A stretch of DNA of 64,000 nt from Candidatus Bathyarchaeota archaeon. Lineage in GTDB: Archaea; Thermoproteota; Bathyarchaeia; Bathyarchaeales; Bathycorpusculaceae. Shown in pieces: positions 33,284-41,445 of this stretch. The DNA is taken from positions 248,001 through 312,000 of the forward strand of contig JAOZHT010000003.1 in NCBI GenBank assembly GCA_026014735.1, in the 5' to 3' direction. The number at the start of each line of letters is the position of its first letter. Within the stretch, counting starts at the first letter, position 1. The notes under the pieces are model-generated. The model did not search any database and was not told the DNA's origin. It worked only from the letters and a program-made list of their open reading frames with translations. The position numbers and the translations under genes were made by a program.

Positions 33284-33673
33284 TCAGAGCCATTGCGTTT
33301 TGATTTCTTTTATCTGCTGAAAATGGGGGTCATCTGAAATGCAGACCGCCTTTAGAACAAACGCTGTTGCAGCAATCATGCTGTCTCCCATCGGTAGGTC
33401 GTATTTGTGTCTAAATTCAGCTGAAACTTGGGCGATTTGATCGTCAACGGGTATCAATTCAAAGTCCCGCTTTACGTATTCGATTTTGAGTTTGGCGATT
33501 TCTCGTCCTTCATTAGCTAAAGTGAGTTTATAGAGTTCATGTATAACCACAGTTGAAACATATTTTTCGTTTCGGTTTTTTTCTGTTTGAATTTTCTTCT
33601 TCAACGCCTCATTGCGTGAGTTATATAATGTGTCAAAGAATCGTGTGTCATATACTGCTTTATTCATCTTCAT
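33284..33673 (-). CDS. vapC: PIN-domain toxin (VapC-type)
   Basis: 129-aa PIN nuclease: VYDTRFFDTLY (first Asp), a conserved Glu in VVIHELYKL, and LPMGDSMIAATA plus ISDDPHF (acidic metal site). As a VapC-type toxin it would cleave tRNA or rRNA. Its start overlaps the antitoxin stop by 14 nt, a typical toxin-antitoxin layout. Confidence 0.9.
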   Translation of the reverse strand: MKMNKAVYDTRFFDTLYNSRNEALKKKIQTEKNRNEKYVSTVVIHELYKLTLANEGREIAKLKIEYVKRDFELIPVDDQIAQVSAEFRHKYDLPMGDSMIAATAFVLKAVCISDDPHFQQIKEIKTQWL

Positions 33674-33914
33674 GCCTGAGTTTGTCTAGTTGTTTGTTTA
33701 ATTCTTCGGCGGTTACGTAGTCTGCGTATGCACCTATCATGTCCCATATTGACTTTTTAGGCTTCAAAAGTATGCCATCTTCAGTGTCAAGTACTGCCAG
33801 CTTGGTGCCTTTTTCTATTTTGTACTTTTTTCTCAGGCTAATGGGGATAGTTGTCTGGCCTTTCTCTGTCACTGTCACTTCGCTTTCCAACTCGAAACTC
33901 GCCTTACTTAGCAT
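33660..33914 (-). CDS. vapB: AbrB/SpoVT-type antitoxin (VapB-type)
   Basis: 84 aa. The swapped-hairpin AbrB domain (VTVTEKGQTTIPISLRKKY, KGTKLAVLDTEDGILLKP) at residues 12-55 binds DNA at the operon promoter; the C-terminal helix (WDMIGAYADYVTAEELNKQ) would wrap the PIN toxin. Upstream gene of the pair, autoregulated in this family. Confidence 0.9.
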   Translation of the reverse strand: MLSKASFELESEVTVTEKGQTTIPISLRKKYKIEKGTKLAVLDTEDGILLKPKKSIWDMIGAYADYVTAEELNKQLDKLRHEDE

Positions 33915-33984
33915 TAATTCTTACTTTCTTAAAAATCTTACATTAAGGAAGGCGAACTTGAACAAAATTTTTTCGCGGGCGTTT

Positions 33985-34165
33985 GTCTCCCAGCGTAACC
34001 TAACACTTCACCTCACAGCTGAGCGTCGCTTTAAGCTTGGTGAAGCTCTCTCGGCGTGGGAAGTTATGCCCGGCCCACCGTGTCCCTTGTTTGGGTGAAC
34101 CCTTCGTCACCGCTATGCAAGCGTATAAGCTTGCAACTCTGTTGGGTCCGTCGTCAAGGGTGGAT
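33985..34165 (+). other. Intergenic region with nested hairpins
   Basis: No gene between vapB and the YdeI-like gene (33915-34302). The segment has nested complementarity: TCCCA (33992-33996 region)/TGGGA, CTTCACC/GGTGAAG, an inner AGCG-TC-GCT with flanking AGCT/AAGCT, then GGTGA/TCACC and GCAAGC-GTATAA-GCTTGC. This is consistent with a structured RNA of about 180 nt, but no known RNA family signature was found. Confidence 0.3.
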
Positions 34166-34302
34166 TTAACCAGTGGGAGAATGTAATAAAATTAAACTGG
34201 AAAGTTAAGTATTCCTATCCAAAACCGACTGATTAGCTTGGAGGGAGCAGAAAGGTCAGCAATTATTTAATTAGGCAAAACCGCGAATTCAACACGATAA
34301 AC

Positions 34303-34866
34303 ATGAACATCGGCAAAACCGTCTACTTTCCAGACAGACAGAAATGGCGTGATTGGCTAAAAGAGAACTATGCTAAAGAAAAGGAAATCTGGCTGGTTTT
34401 CCCCAAAAAAGCAAGCGGCCAACCCCGCATCCTCTACAACGACGCAGTTGAGGAAGCGCTCTGTTTTGGCTGGATAGACAGCACCGCCAAACGCATCGAC
34501 GAGGTCAGTTATGCCCAGCGTTTTTCGCCAAGAAACCCCAAAACGCCCTATTCAGAATCAAACAAGCAGCGGCTACGTAAACTTGTCAAAGAAGGCAAAG
34601 TGCTTCCCTCCATAGAAGCCTCGATGCGAGAAATCCTCGCGGAAGAGTTTGCTGTGCCGCAGGATATTTTGGAAGCCATCAAAAGCAACCAAGCGGCATG
34701 GATTAATTTCGAAAATTTCTCCCTCGAATACAAGCGAATCCGCATCGGCTACATCCAAGCAGCAAGAAACCGCCCTGACGAATTTAAGAAGCGGCTAAAC
34801 AATTTCATAAAGCAGACAGCGAAAAACAAGCAGCTCGGCTTCGGAGGCATCGAAAAGCACTATTAA
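34303..34866 (+). CDS. YdeI/OmpD-associated family protein
   Basis: 187 aa. The N-terminal YdeI domain shows FPDRQKWRDWL, EIWLVFPKKASG, YNDAVEEALCFGWIDS and QRFSPRNPKTPYSESN, and the C-terminus the associated helical region (AARNRPDEFKKRLNNFI) that gives the OmdA name. Function unknown; members are linked to peptide resistance or stress in bacteria. Starts ATG 34303 (a second in-frame ATG would be two codons shorter than usual). Confidence 0.9.
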   Translation: MNIGKTVYFPDRQKWRDWLKENYAKEKEIWLVFPKKASGQPRILYNDAVEEALCFGWIDSTAKRIDEVSYAQRFSPRNPKTPYSESNKQRLRKLVKEGKVLPSIEASMREILAEEFAVPQDILEAIKSNQAAWINFENFSLEYKRIRIGYIQAARNRPDEFKKRLNNFIKQTAKNKQLGFGGIEKHY

Positions 34867-34872
34867 CAGGGA

Positions 34873-34948
34873 TGGGGCCGGGGCAGGGATTTGAACCCTG
34901 GCGAAAGGCTCCACAGGCCTCTATGCTGCCAAGCTACATCACCCCGGC
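34873..34948 (-). tRNA. tRNA-His (GTG)
   Basis: Acceptor GCCGGGG/CCCCGGC, anticodon stem-loop GAGGC-CTGTGGA-GCCTT (anticodon GUG), T-arm CAGGG-TTCAAAT-CCCTG. Discriminator C73, encoded CCA (34875-34873), and a G at position 34949 on the gene strand supplies the G-1 identity base. No intron. Confidence 0.95.
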
Positions 34949-35170
34949 CGCGTTTTTTTTAGCCTGCTTTGCCAAGTTTGACAGCTTCTTTTAAGAATTG
35001 ACAGACTCGATAATAAATGTGCCTCTGAATGAACCGCCGATTATGCACCTGTCAATCGGCAGGGTGGCTTTGGGGCCTGAATTGTATGTGCGTGCAACGT
35101 TTCAGCATTAACTGGCTCCGCAGACAAGCGTTAAATATTAAGTATCGATACAGATGCGATTGGAGATTTT

Positions 35171-35431
35171 ATGAGCGACAAAGGATACGATGAACAGAGA
35201 AAACAGGAAAAATTAGTCACAAAACAGCTGGCGCTAAGCGACCTGCGTGAATGGAAAAACAAGCTTCCTAAAGACAAACTCACCCAGCCCGCCATAGTTG
35301 TGGGAACCAAAACCTTCACCCCCCAAGAAATCGAGAAAGAAGTCGAAGAGGACACCGAATACGGCCAAGCCTTCGCTAAGATACTGGCAAAATCCAAACT
35401 TGAATTGACCAAAGGAGGCAAAAACCAATGA
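35171..35431 (+). CDS. Small charged partner of the caspase-like protein
   Basis: 86 aa, highly charged: KGYDEQRKQEKLVTKQLALS, then KLTQPAIVVGTKTFTPQEI and a helical EVEEDTEYGQAFAKILAKSK. The TFTPQEIEKEVEEDTEYGQAF region resembles short helical modules seen in diverse archaeal accessory proteins. GGAG 9 nt upstream and a TTAAATATTAAG box about 40 nt upstream support the start. It overlaps the next gene by ATGA. It may be a substrate, inhibitor or folding partner of that protein (inference). Confidence 0.7.
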   Translation: MSDKGYDEQRKQEKLVTKQLALSDLREWKNKLPKDKLTQPAIVVGTKTFTPQEIEKEVEEDTEYGQAFAKILAKSKLELTKGGKNQ

Positions 35432-36213
35432 TCAATGTAGCGGACAACTCAAAGCTGCTGCTTGACAAGCTCTCCTACGCCAACTTGATTAAGAAGTGGC
35501 GCCTGACAACCTCCAAAAAACTCGTCATCATCCGACCTAACGTGCCAGGCGACAACTACACCGCCATGTTCTCCTATAACGCCGCGGGGCTCGTGAAGGC
35601 AAAAGCAGTCAGTGAAGGCTGGACCGTAACGGATCTACAGGCAAACAGCGCCAGCCGCGCCAACATCGAGGCAACCATAAACAGCGTCAAACCCGACTTC
35701 ATCATCCACTACGACCACGGCAGCTCCTACACGCTTTACGGCCAAAACAACAACAGCATCACAGCGGCCATTGACTCAGCTAACGTGGATTTGCTTGCCC
35801 AACGAGCAGTAAGCACGGTATCCTGTGAAAGCGCAATCGGGCTTGGCCCCCTCGCTGTAAGCTCCGCTGAAACCAAAGCGTACCTTGGCTATGATGAGTT
35901 GCATTGGGTGCATTTGTGGTACCTGGATAAGTTCATGGAAGCCTCCAACGCCGCCAACTATGCGTTGCTTGAAGGCAAAACATACCAGCAAGCCTACGAC
36001 CTTGCCATCCAGAAATACACCGAAAAATACAATGAGCTAGCAGCAGTTGACGCCACCGCAGCCGGATTGATGCTGCATGACCGCGATCACCTGCAGCTGC
36101 TAGGCAACGCCAGCGCCAAGGCCTCCGGGATCATCATATCCACGATAACAACCGCCGCGGCGATACCGAAAATTCAGCCAGCGGTGAATATTCCGATCCG
36201 CAAAATAGGTTAA
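35428..36213 (+). CDS. Caspase/gingipain-fold (clan CD) cysteine peptidase-like protein
   Basis: 261 aa. KLVIIRPNVPGDNYTAMFSY opens an alpha/beta fold; DFIIHYDHGSSY places His97-Gly98 after a beta strand; RAVSTVSCESAIGLG places Cys133 after the next, 36 residues later. That hydrophobic-HG / hydrophobic-C order is the catalytic signature of clan CD (caspase, gingipain, CHAT). No signal peptide, so cytoplasmic. The second half (AYLGYDELHWVHLW...) is not recognised. Translationally coupled to the 86-aa gene. Proteases of this clan serve in defence and cell death, but the role here is unproven. Confidence 0.6.
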   Translation: MINVADNSKLLLDKLSYANLIKKWRLTTSKKLVIIRPNVPGDNYTAMFSYNAAGLVKAKAVSEGWTVTDLQANSASRANIEATINSVKPDFIIHYDHGSSYTLYGQNNNSITAAIDSANVDLLAQRAVSTVSCESAIGLGPLAVSSAETKAYLGYDELHWVHLWYLDKFMEASNAANYALLEGKTYQQAYDLAIQKYTEKYNELAAVDATAAGLMLHDRDHLQLLGNASAKASGIIISTITTAAAIPKIQPAVNIPIRKIG

Positions 36214-36251
36214 AGCCGCGTAGAGTACGGCTGATCTATTTTCTTTTTTTT
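36214..36251 (+). terminator. Hairpin terminator after the caspase-like gene
   Basis: AGCCG (36214-36218) / CGGCT (36228-36232), followed by ATTTTCTTTTTTTT to about 36251. Its position right after the stop fits transcription termination. Confidence 0.5.
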
Positions 36252-36484
36252 GGTTAGCGCTTTCTATATGCTTGGGGGTTAACACGCGGCAAATTGTTTG
36301 GCCATCCTTAGAATCTGACGATGCTGCCCTTTTTTCAGATGTCATTTGGGCAACCAGCCTCTCAACTGTAAACTGGGTTATCGCTGTTTTAGTTGCCAGC
36401 TCCGTCTTTATCGGCGACGAAGTACGCAAGGCAATATGGCAAAAGTTAAAGCCTCACCCATCAATGGTACAGTAAGGGGTAATC

Positions 36485-37378
36485 TTGGATAAAACCGACC
36501 TAATCCTGTGTCAGCTGCTGCTGTATAACTCCCGGATTTCTTACCGTGAACTGGCAGAGAAACTCGGTTTATCCGTGACCGCCGTGCATAACCGCATCCA
36601 AGCCCTCATCGACCAAAGAGTAATCCGCAAATTCACCGCGGGACTAAGCATCCTAGCCCAGAACGCCATCCACATTTTCATCTATGGCGCCAGCAAAACC
36701 ACCTCATTTCCCGGCCTCAAAGGCAAACTTGAGAAGCACGGCTCCATCTACTGGATGGCTGTTGCAGGCGGAAACATACTCTATGTGGGGGCTTATCTTA
36801 GAAACATCTCGGAGCTGGATGGGCTGGTGAGGTTTATTCGAGAAAACGCTGAGGTGCCTGAACCCACAGTCGCCATTACGGGTTCACCGATACCAGCGGG
36901 GGTTGATAGCCTTAAGCTGCAGACTAAACTCTGCGAGTTAGACTACAAGATCATAGGCTCCATGAAGGATAACTCGAGAAAACCCATCGCGGATATAGCC
37001 AAGGACACGGGGGTTTCAGCTAAAACCGTTCGCCGCAGACTCAACTACATGCGCAGGAACTTTCTAATCCAGCTATCCATTGAGTGGTTCCCCGACGAAT
37101 CAAACGATATCATCAGCATATTCCATGTCCGCTTCAAAGACGACGCCAACCCCAACGCAGCCAACCTCATTCTGCAGAAATATTATCCCAACACGCTCTT
37201 CTACTGGAGCTTCACCAACCTCCCCTGCAGCTACGTGTTTATGGTTTGGACCCCGACCAGCAAGGAACTGCGGGAAATCCGCGAGAGCTTCGAGGCTGAA
37301 CCCCAAATCCAATCTGTCTCGCCTAACGTCATCTATACAGGCTACATAATTCCAAGCTGGCGGGACACAATCCCCTAA
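36485..37378 (+). CDS. Lrp/AsnC-type regulator with two winged helices
   Basis: 297 aa in two similar halves, each beginning with an AsnC-type helix-turn-helix: LILCQLLLYNSRISYRELAE/LGLSVTAVHNRIQAL (1-50) and IIGSMKDNSRKPIADIA/TGVSAKTVRRRLNYM (about 155-205). An effector-like alpha/beta module follows each. Tandem fusions of this type are common in this archaeal group. Start TTG 36485 with GGGGTAA just upstream. Target genes unknown. A 67-codon frame ending 10 bp upstream is doubtful. Confidence 0.85.
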   Translation: MDKTDLILCQLLLYNSRISYRELAEKLGLSVTAVHNRIQALIDQRVIRKFTAGLSILAQNAIHIFIYGASKTTSFPGLKGKLEKHGSIYWMAVAGGNILYVGAYLRNISELDGLVRFIRENAEVPEPTVAITGSPIPAGVDSLKLQTKLCELDYKIIGSMKDNSRKPIADIAKDTGVSAKTVRRRLNYMRRNFLIQLSIEWFPDESNDIISIFHVRFKDDANPNAANLILQKYYPNTLFYWSFTNLPCSYVFMVWTPTSKELREIRESFEAEPQIQSVSPNVIYTGYIIPSWRDTIP

Positions 37379-37395
37379 CCCGAAAAAGGCACCTG

Positions 37396-38136
37396 CTATG
37401 GAGTGTAGTATTGCAGTTTTATGGTGCCGGTTCCGGTTGCAAGCGAAAGGTTAAGGGTGCCTTCCCCCGCTGCGGTGGCGCCCTGCAGCCGCGTTGCACT
37501 CTGAACGGATGTATCCAGCGTGATGCCTTGGTAGTCGATTGCTCCGGTTCCCACGCTCGCAGTAACGTTGAACAGGGTGCCTTGGGCTAAACTGATTTTG
37601 ATGTTGCCGGTCATGCTGGTGGCACCAATTTCTGAGGCGGCGCCGCCGTCGATTAATGTGATGTCCCCGTTTAGGGTGGATACGGCGACTTTGGATTCGT
37701 TAAGCTGGGGCTTGGTTATGTTCCCATTTACGGTTACAAGGGTCAGGTTGTACTGGCTAGTAGTGGGCAGCTTGAGTGTGAGGTCGGCGGCGTAGTATGT
37801 TGAGGTGGTGTCGCCTAGGTTTTTGGCGCTTGTTGTGAGGGTGGTTTGGTTTTGGCTTTTGGCTTCGTTGTTGCTGATTTTTACGCTGTCGAGGTGTCCG
37901 CTGGGCGCTTTGATAGTGTAGGTTACGGTGATTTGGCTGTCTGATGTAGGCTCGATGTCTATGTTTCCGTTGAAAGTGGAGGCTTCAATCACCACGTTCT
38001 GGTTAGCCATGTAGGAAACCGTGTCTTGCCTCTGCTCCAAGGTGGGGGGAATATAGAACACGCCTGATTCCAGCAGTATGATTCCTACGGTTAGGATGAT
38101 TACGATTACTATGGCGACCTTCGCGGATGTCTGCAT
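37396..38136 (-). CDS. DUF4097-type membrane-anchored beta-helix protein
   Basis: 246 aa with an N-terminal transmembrane anchor (6-27) and an external domain of repeated short strands: VVIEASTFNGNIDIEPTS, VNGNITKPQL, LNGDITLIDG, MTGNIKISLA - the DUF4097 adhesin-like repeat. Function unknown; in bacteria such proteins sit near stress regulators. It converges on the Lrp-type regulator. Confidence 0.85.
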   Translation of the reverse strand: MQTSAKVAIVIVIILTVGIILLESGVFYIPPTLEQRQDTVSYMANQNVVIEASTFNGNIDIEPTSDSQITVTYTIKAPSGHLDSVKISNNEAKSQNQTTLTTSAKNLGDTTSTYYAADLTLKLPTTSQYNLTLVTVNGNITKPQLNESKVAVSTLNGDITLIDGGAASEIGATSMTGNIKISLAQGTLFNVTASVGTGAIDYQGITLDTSVQSATRLQGATAAGEGTLNLSLATGTGTIKLQYYTP

Positions 38137-38409
38137 TATCTCACTCTTTGTTTGCCTTTGTCCACCGCATGGATTGCTTTAAAATTTTCCGCTGCAACCA
38201 ACGAAAATGTGCCTGTCCAATTCCTTAACCACTCCATTAAAGAATAGGACATCGCAGGGTTCAATGGGGCTTTTTTCTCAATTAAACCCTAAACATGAAA
38301 CTAAATGCCCAAACGTCCTCTTACGTTTGAGGTACGTAACTATGTTTCGTGGTTACTTAAATCCAAAATCAACCTTAACAGAAACCCGTCAAAAAAGGGA
38401 GAATCAAAC

Positions 38410-39156
38410 ATGAAGGAATCAGCCATAACAATAACCAACCTAACCAAGAAATTCGAGGATAAGACCGCACTCGAAAACTTAAACCTTGAAGTCCAAAAGG
38501 GCGAACTCTTTGGGCTACTGGGCCCCAACGGCGCAGGCAAAACCACCACCATCAGCATCATCTGCGGTCTCCTCAAACCGACAAGCGGAACCGCACAAAT
38601 CCTCGGCTACGACATCCAAAAAGATACACAAAAAGTCAAAGAGCAAATCGGCGTCTGCATCCAAGAAACCGCCATCTACCCCTACCTTACCGGAAAAGAA
38701 AACCTTGAGCTTTTCGGCAACCTCTACGGCATGAACAAGAAGGCAATTAATGAAAGAAGCAAGATGCTGCTGGGCAAAGTCGGCTTGACTGAAGATGCAA
38801 AACGCGTCACTGCCAAATACAGCGGCGGCATGAAGCGGCGGCTTAGCTTGGCGCTGGCGCTTATCCATGACCCCCAAATCGCGTTCCTCGATGAACCAAC
38901 CGTCGCCATGGACCCCCAGAGCCGCCATGCCGTATGGGACTTCATTAAAGCTCAAAAGCAGCAGGGTAAAACCATCATCTTAACCACCCACTACATGGAG
39001 GAAGCACAGGAACTCTGCGACCGCGTCGGCATCATTGACCACGGCAAACTCATCGCGCTGGGCACCCCCAAAGAACTCATCGCTAAAAACGGCGGGGGAA
39101 ACCTCGAAGACGTCTTCATACAGTTAACGGGCAGAAACATGCGGGAGGAAATCTAA
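38410..39156 (+). CDS. ABC transporter ATP-binding protein
   Basis: 248-aa ATPase of an ABC-2 exporter. Walker A GPNGAGKTT, Q-loop ICIQET-like (VCIQETAIYP), signature YSGGMKRRLSLALAL, Walker B QIAFLDEP, switch His in LTTHYMEEA. ATG 38410 (GGGAG upstream) rather than 38305. It shares a junction (stop/ATG spaced by 0 nt) with the permease gene, forming an export operon for a drug, lipid or peptide of unknown identity. Confidence 0.93.
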   Translation: MKESAITITNLTKKFEDKTALENLNLEVQKGELFGLLGPNGAGKTTTISIICGLLKPTSGTAQILGYDIQKDTQKVKEQIGVCIQETAIYPYLTGKENLELFGNLYGMNKKAINERSKMLLGKVGLTEDAKRVTAKYSGGMKRRLSLALALIHDPQIAFLDEPTVAMDPQSRHAVWDFIKAQKQQGKTIILTTHYMEEAQELCDRVGIIDHGKLIALGTPKELIAKNGGGNLEDVFIQLTGRNMREEI

Positions 39157-40311
39157 ATGAACCTGCAACGAGTCGCAGCCCTAACCCGAAAGGAGCTTAA
39201 AAAAACCATCCGTGAACCCGCCGTGCTATTCATGATATTCCTCTTCCCAATCGTGTTCGTATTCGCGTTTGGGGCATCATTCGGGGGCTTTGGCGGCAAC
39301 ACAGCAGCCACCTACCAAGTAGGCGTCGTCAACCTAGACGGCACCGACGGACACGCACAGGCATTCATCGAAGGGTTAACCGCTACAGAAATTGTCAAGG
39401 TCAGCATATTCACTGATAATGCCACGGCGCAGGCAGATTTGGCGCAGGGCAAAATGCAGGCGCTAATAATCGTCCCTGAGAGCTTCGGCAGCAGCATTCA
39501 AAGCTATATCAACGCACCCTTGGATGCAAGCCAGTGGGTTAACAGCACAGTCGCACTTTACCTTGACAAGGGCTCACTGGTCGCCACACAGGCAGTGCCG
39601 CCCATCATCTCGCAGACATTGGCAGCCACAGTAAACCCAACCAAGCAGGCAGCAGTCAGCCCCATCCAGCTACAAACCGCCTCGCTGGTGGAGGTTAAGC
39701 AATCCTCCGCCCTTGACTTCATCGCCCCCGGCATGTTCACCTTCGCCTCCATCTTCCTCATCATGATGGTGGCGTAGAGCTTCACATCGGACCGAGAAAA
39801 CGGCATGATGAAACGCATCCGCATCTCCCCGGTAACCCCCACTGAATTCATGACTGCGCAAGTCGGCGCCTACATGGTCATCGCCCTCATCCAAGCCGCA
39901 TTGGTCTTCGCAATGACCTACGCCATGGGCTTCCAACCCGCCGTCGGAGCCCAAAGCTACCTCTTCGCCTTTGTGCTGGTGCTGGTGTTCAGCGTCTCCA
40001 ACGTGGGCTTCGGCTTAATCACCGCAACCATCGCAAAATCCTCCGGCGCCGCCACGGGATTGAGCTTCCTCTTCGTGCTCCCCCAGCTGTTCCTAGGCAC
40101 TTTCGTAGGCGCATCGCTGTCGGGCGCAGCGCAAACCGCAGGCAAACTGGTCCCAAGCTACTATGTCACCGACGCCCTCACATCTGTGTTCCTCCGCGGC
40201 GCAGCCATCTCAAGCGCAACGGTGCTACTGGACCTGGCAGTGGTGACAGCCTCATGCATCGCCATCCTGGCAGTGGGCATCGTGCTCTACGGCAAATACT
40301 ACAAAATCTAA
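39157..40311 (+). pseudogene. ABC-2 permease interrupted by an in-frame TAG
   Basis: Two ORFs (39157-39777 and 39805-40311) lie in one frame, separated only by TAG 39775-39777. Joined, they give a normal ABC-2 permease of about 384 aa: N-terminal helix (FMIFLFPIVFVFAFG), external domain, FTFASIFLIMMVA, then amber, SFTSDRENGMMKRIRISPVTP and five further helices. The conserved ERE-G-xxRI-xxP loop directly follows the stop, so the break removes the core. Gln is often found at this position in relatives, so CAG to TAG is the simplest explanation: a nonsense mutation, sequencing error or readthrough. The rest of the frame is intact, suggesting a recent or suppressed event. Confidence 0.75.
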
Positions 40312-40380
40312 GCCCCCTCGCCCTCTTTCTTTTTTCTCTTTAAGCAACCGTAATTAGGCTGCAAACGCATCTTCTCCTCA

Positions 40381-41016
40381 GTGATTAGCTTGGTTGATGC
40401 CTGGCGGGAACCCTACCACATCGTAATCGAAGTCGAGAACAAAGAATGCCGCATGGTCGGCAAACTCGATGCCTTGGGCTTTAAACACCTCAAAGTCGTG
40501 GATGTACGTAGCAGCAGAGGCGGCTGCGTGCGGCACCTCATGGACCTCGGTGAGGAGCAAGCCAAAAAAGTCCCCAAGGAACTCGCCGCAAAAGGCCACG
40601 CGGAAGGCAAATCCGCGGTTTGGCTGGAAAGCGAAGGCTGCGGCGTCTGCAACACGATTTTGGCGCATGACGCTTTTTTGGTTTCGGGCAAAAGCATGCA
40701 GGACAGCATCATCAGCTACAGTTTCATGGTGCCAACCCATGAATCTTTTAGAGGCATAGTGGCTGACCTTGAAAAAGCCGGGCATAAAGTCACCGTGCGC
40801 AAAGTCGGCAAATTCGAGCAGCAAATTGACGTTTTAACGGAGAATCAGGAACGCATTTTTTGGCTGGCGCTTAAAAGCGGCTTTTTTGATTATCCCCGCA
40901 AAATCGGGATGGCGGAGTTGGCATCTAAGCTGGGCATCAGCGCCGCGACGCTTTCGGAGATTATGCGGCGAGGAACCCGGCGGCTTTTGGAGCATTATTT
41001 CCAGCGGGAGCTCTAA
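40381..41016 (+). CDS. Bat-type helix-turn-helix regulator
   Basis: 211 aa starting at GTG 40381. The C-terminus holds the bacterio-opsin-activator HTH (HTH_10): ENQERIFWLALKSGFFDYPRKIGMAELASKLGISAATLSEIMRRG, shown here in parts as WLALKSGFFDYPRK and LGISAATLSEIMRRG. The N-terminal 150 residues form a ligand-type domain with several cysteines (GGCVRHL, SEGCGVCNTI), which could bind a metal or sense redox. Target unknown. Confidence 0.88.
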   Translation: MISLVDAWREPYHIVIEVENKECRMVGKLDALGFKHLKVVDVRSSRGGCVRHLMDLGEEQAKKVPKELAAKGHAEGKSAVWLESEGCGVCNTILAHDAFLVSGKSMQDSIISYSFMVPTHESFRGIVADLEKAGHKVTVRKVGKFEQQIDVLTENQERIFWLALKSGFFDYPRKIGMAELASKLGISAATLSEIMRRGTRRLLEHYFQREL

Positions 41017-41049
41017 GCTGCCTTTAAGGAGAAAAAAAGAAATTGGGGG

Positions 41050-41283
41050 TTAGATGTCTTCTTTACGGAGTGACCAATAGCTAATACCGAAAAGGAGAGC
41101 AGCTCCGCCCAGTGACGGAATGAAGAAGGCGAGATTATGGGCGTCTTGGTTGCTTAGCCAGAAGAAGGCGGAGAACGCGGGGTTTGCAAAGAAGTCTGAT
41201 TCTACGCCGACACTCCAGAAGAGGGTTACTGCGGCTACGGCTAGGAGAAGTATGGCTAGGGTGCCTTTTTTCGTTTTAATCAT
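41050..41283 (-). CDS. Small two-helix membrane protein
   Basis: 77 aa with helices at about 8-26 and 53-71 and a short external loop (ESDFFANPAFSAFFWLSNQD). ATG 41283; a TATA box ACATTTATATACTG (minus, about 41315-41328) lies 35-45 nt upstream. It is divergent from hcp. Function unknown. Confidence 0.65.
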   Translation of the reverse strand: MIKTKKGTLAILLLAVAAVTLFWSVGVESDFFANPAFSAFFWLSNQDAHNLAFFIPSLGGAALLFGISYWSLRKEDI

Positions 41284-41445
41284 CCTCGCTTCGTTGATTA
41301 GCTGATATCATAGCGCTCAGTATATAAATGTATCCAAATAAGTGTCGTTTTGTCTGCCATAAGCCAAACACTGCCCCGCTAACCCCTTAAACATAAGGGG
41401 AAATATCTATCTAAAGACTCCGCCATAATCCTAACAGTGAATATC

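Noticed and set aside
34059-34071. GGAAGTTATGCCC resembling loop B of 5S rRNA
   Set aside because: No flanking 5S helices I-V, no GTACTG-type segment and wrong spacing, so chance similarity.
36272-36475. 67-codon frame upstream of the Lrp-type gene
   Set aside because: TTG start without clear ribosome site and an irregular composition; one hydrophobic stretch is not enough support.
39775-39777. TAG as pyrrolysine codon
   Set aside because: TAG ends many intact genes in this window and no pyl genes are visible; a nonsense change or error is simpler.
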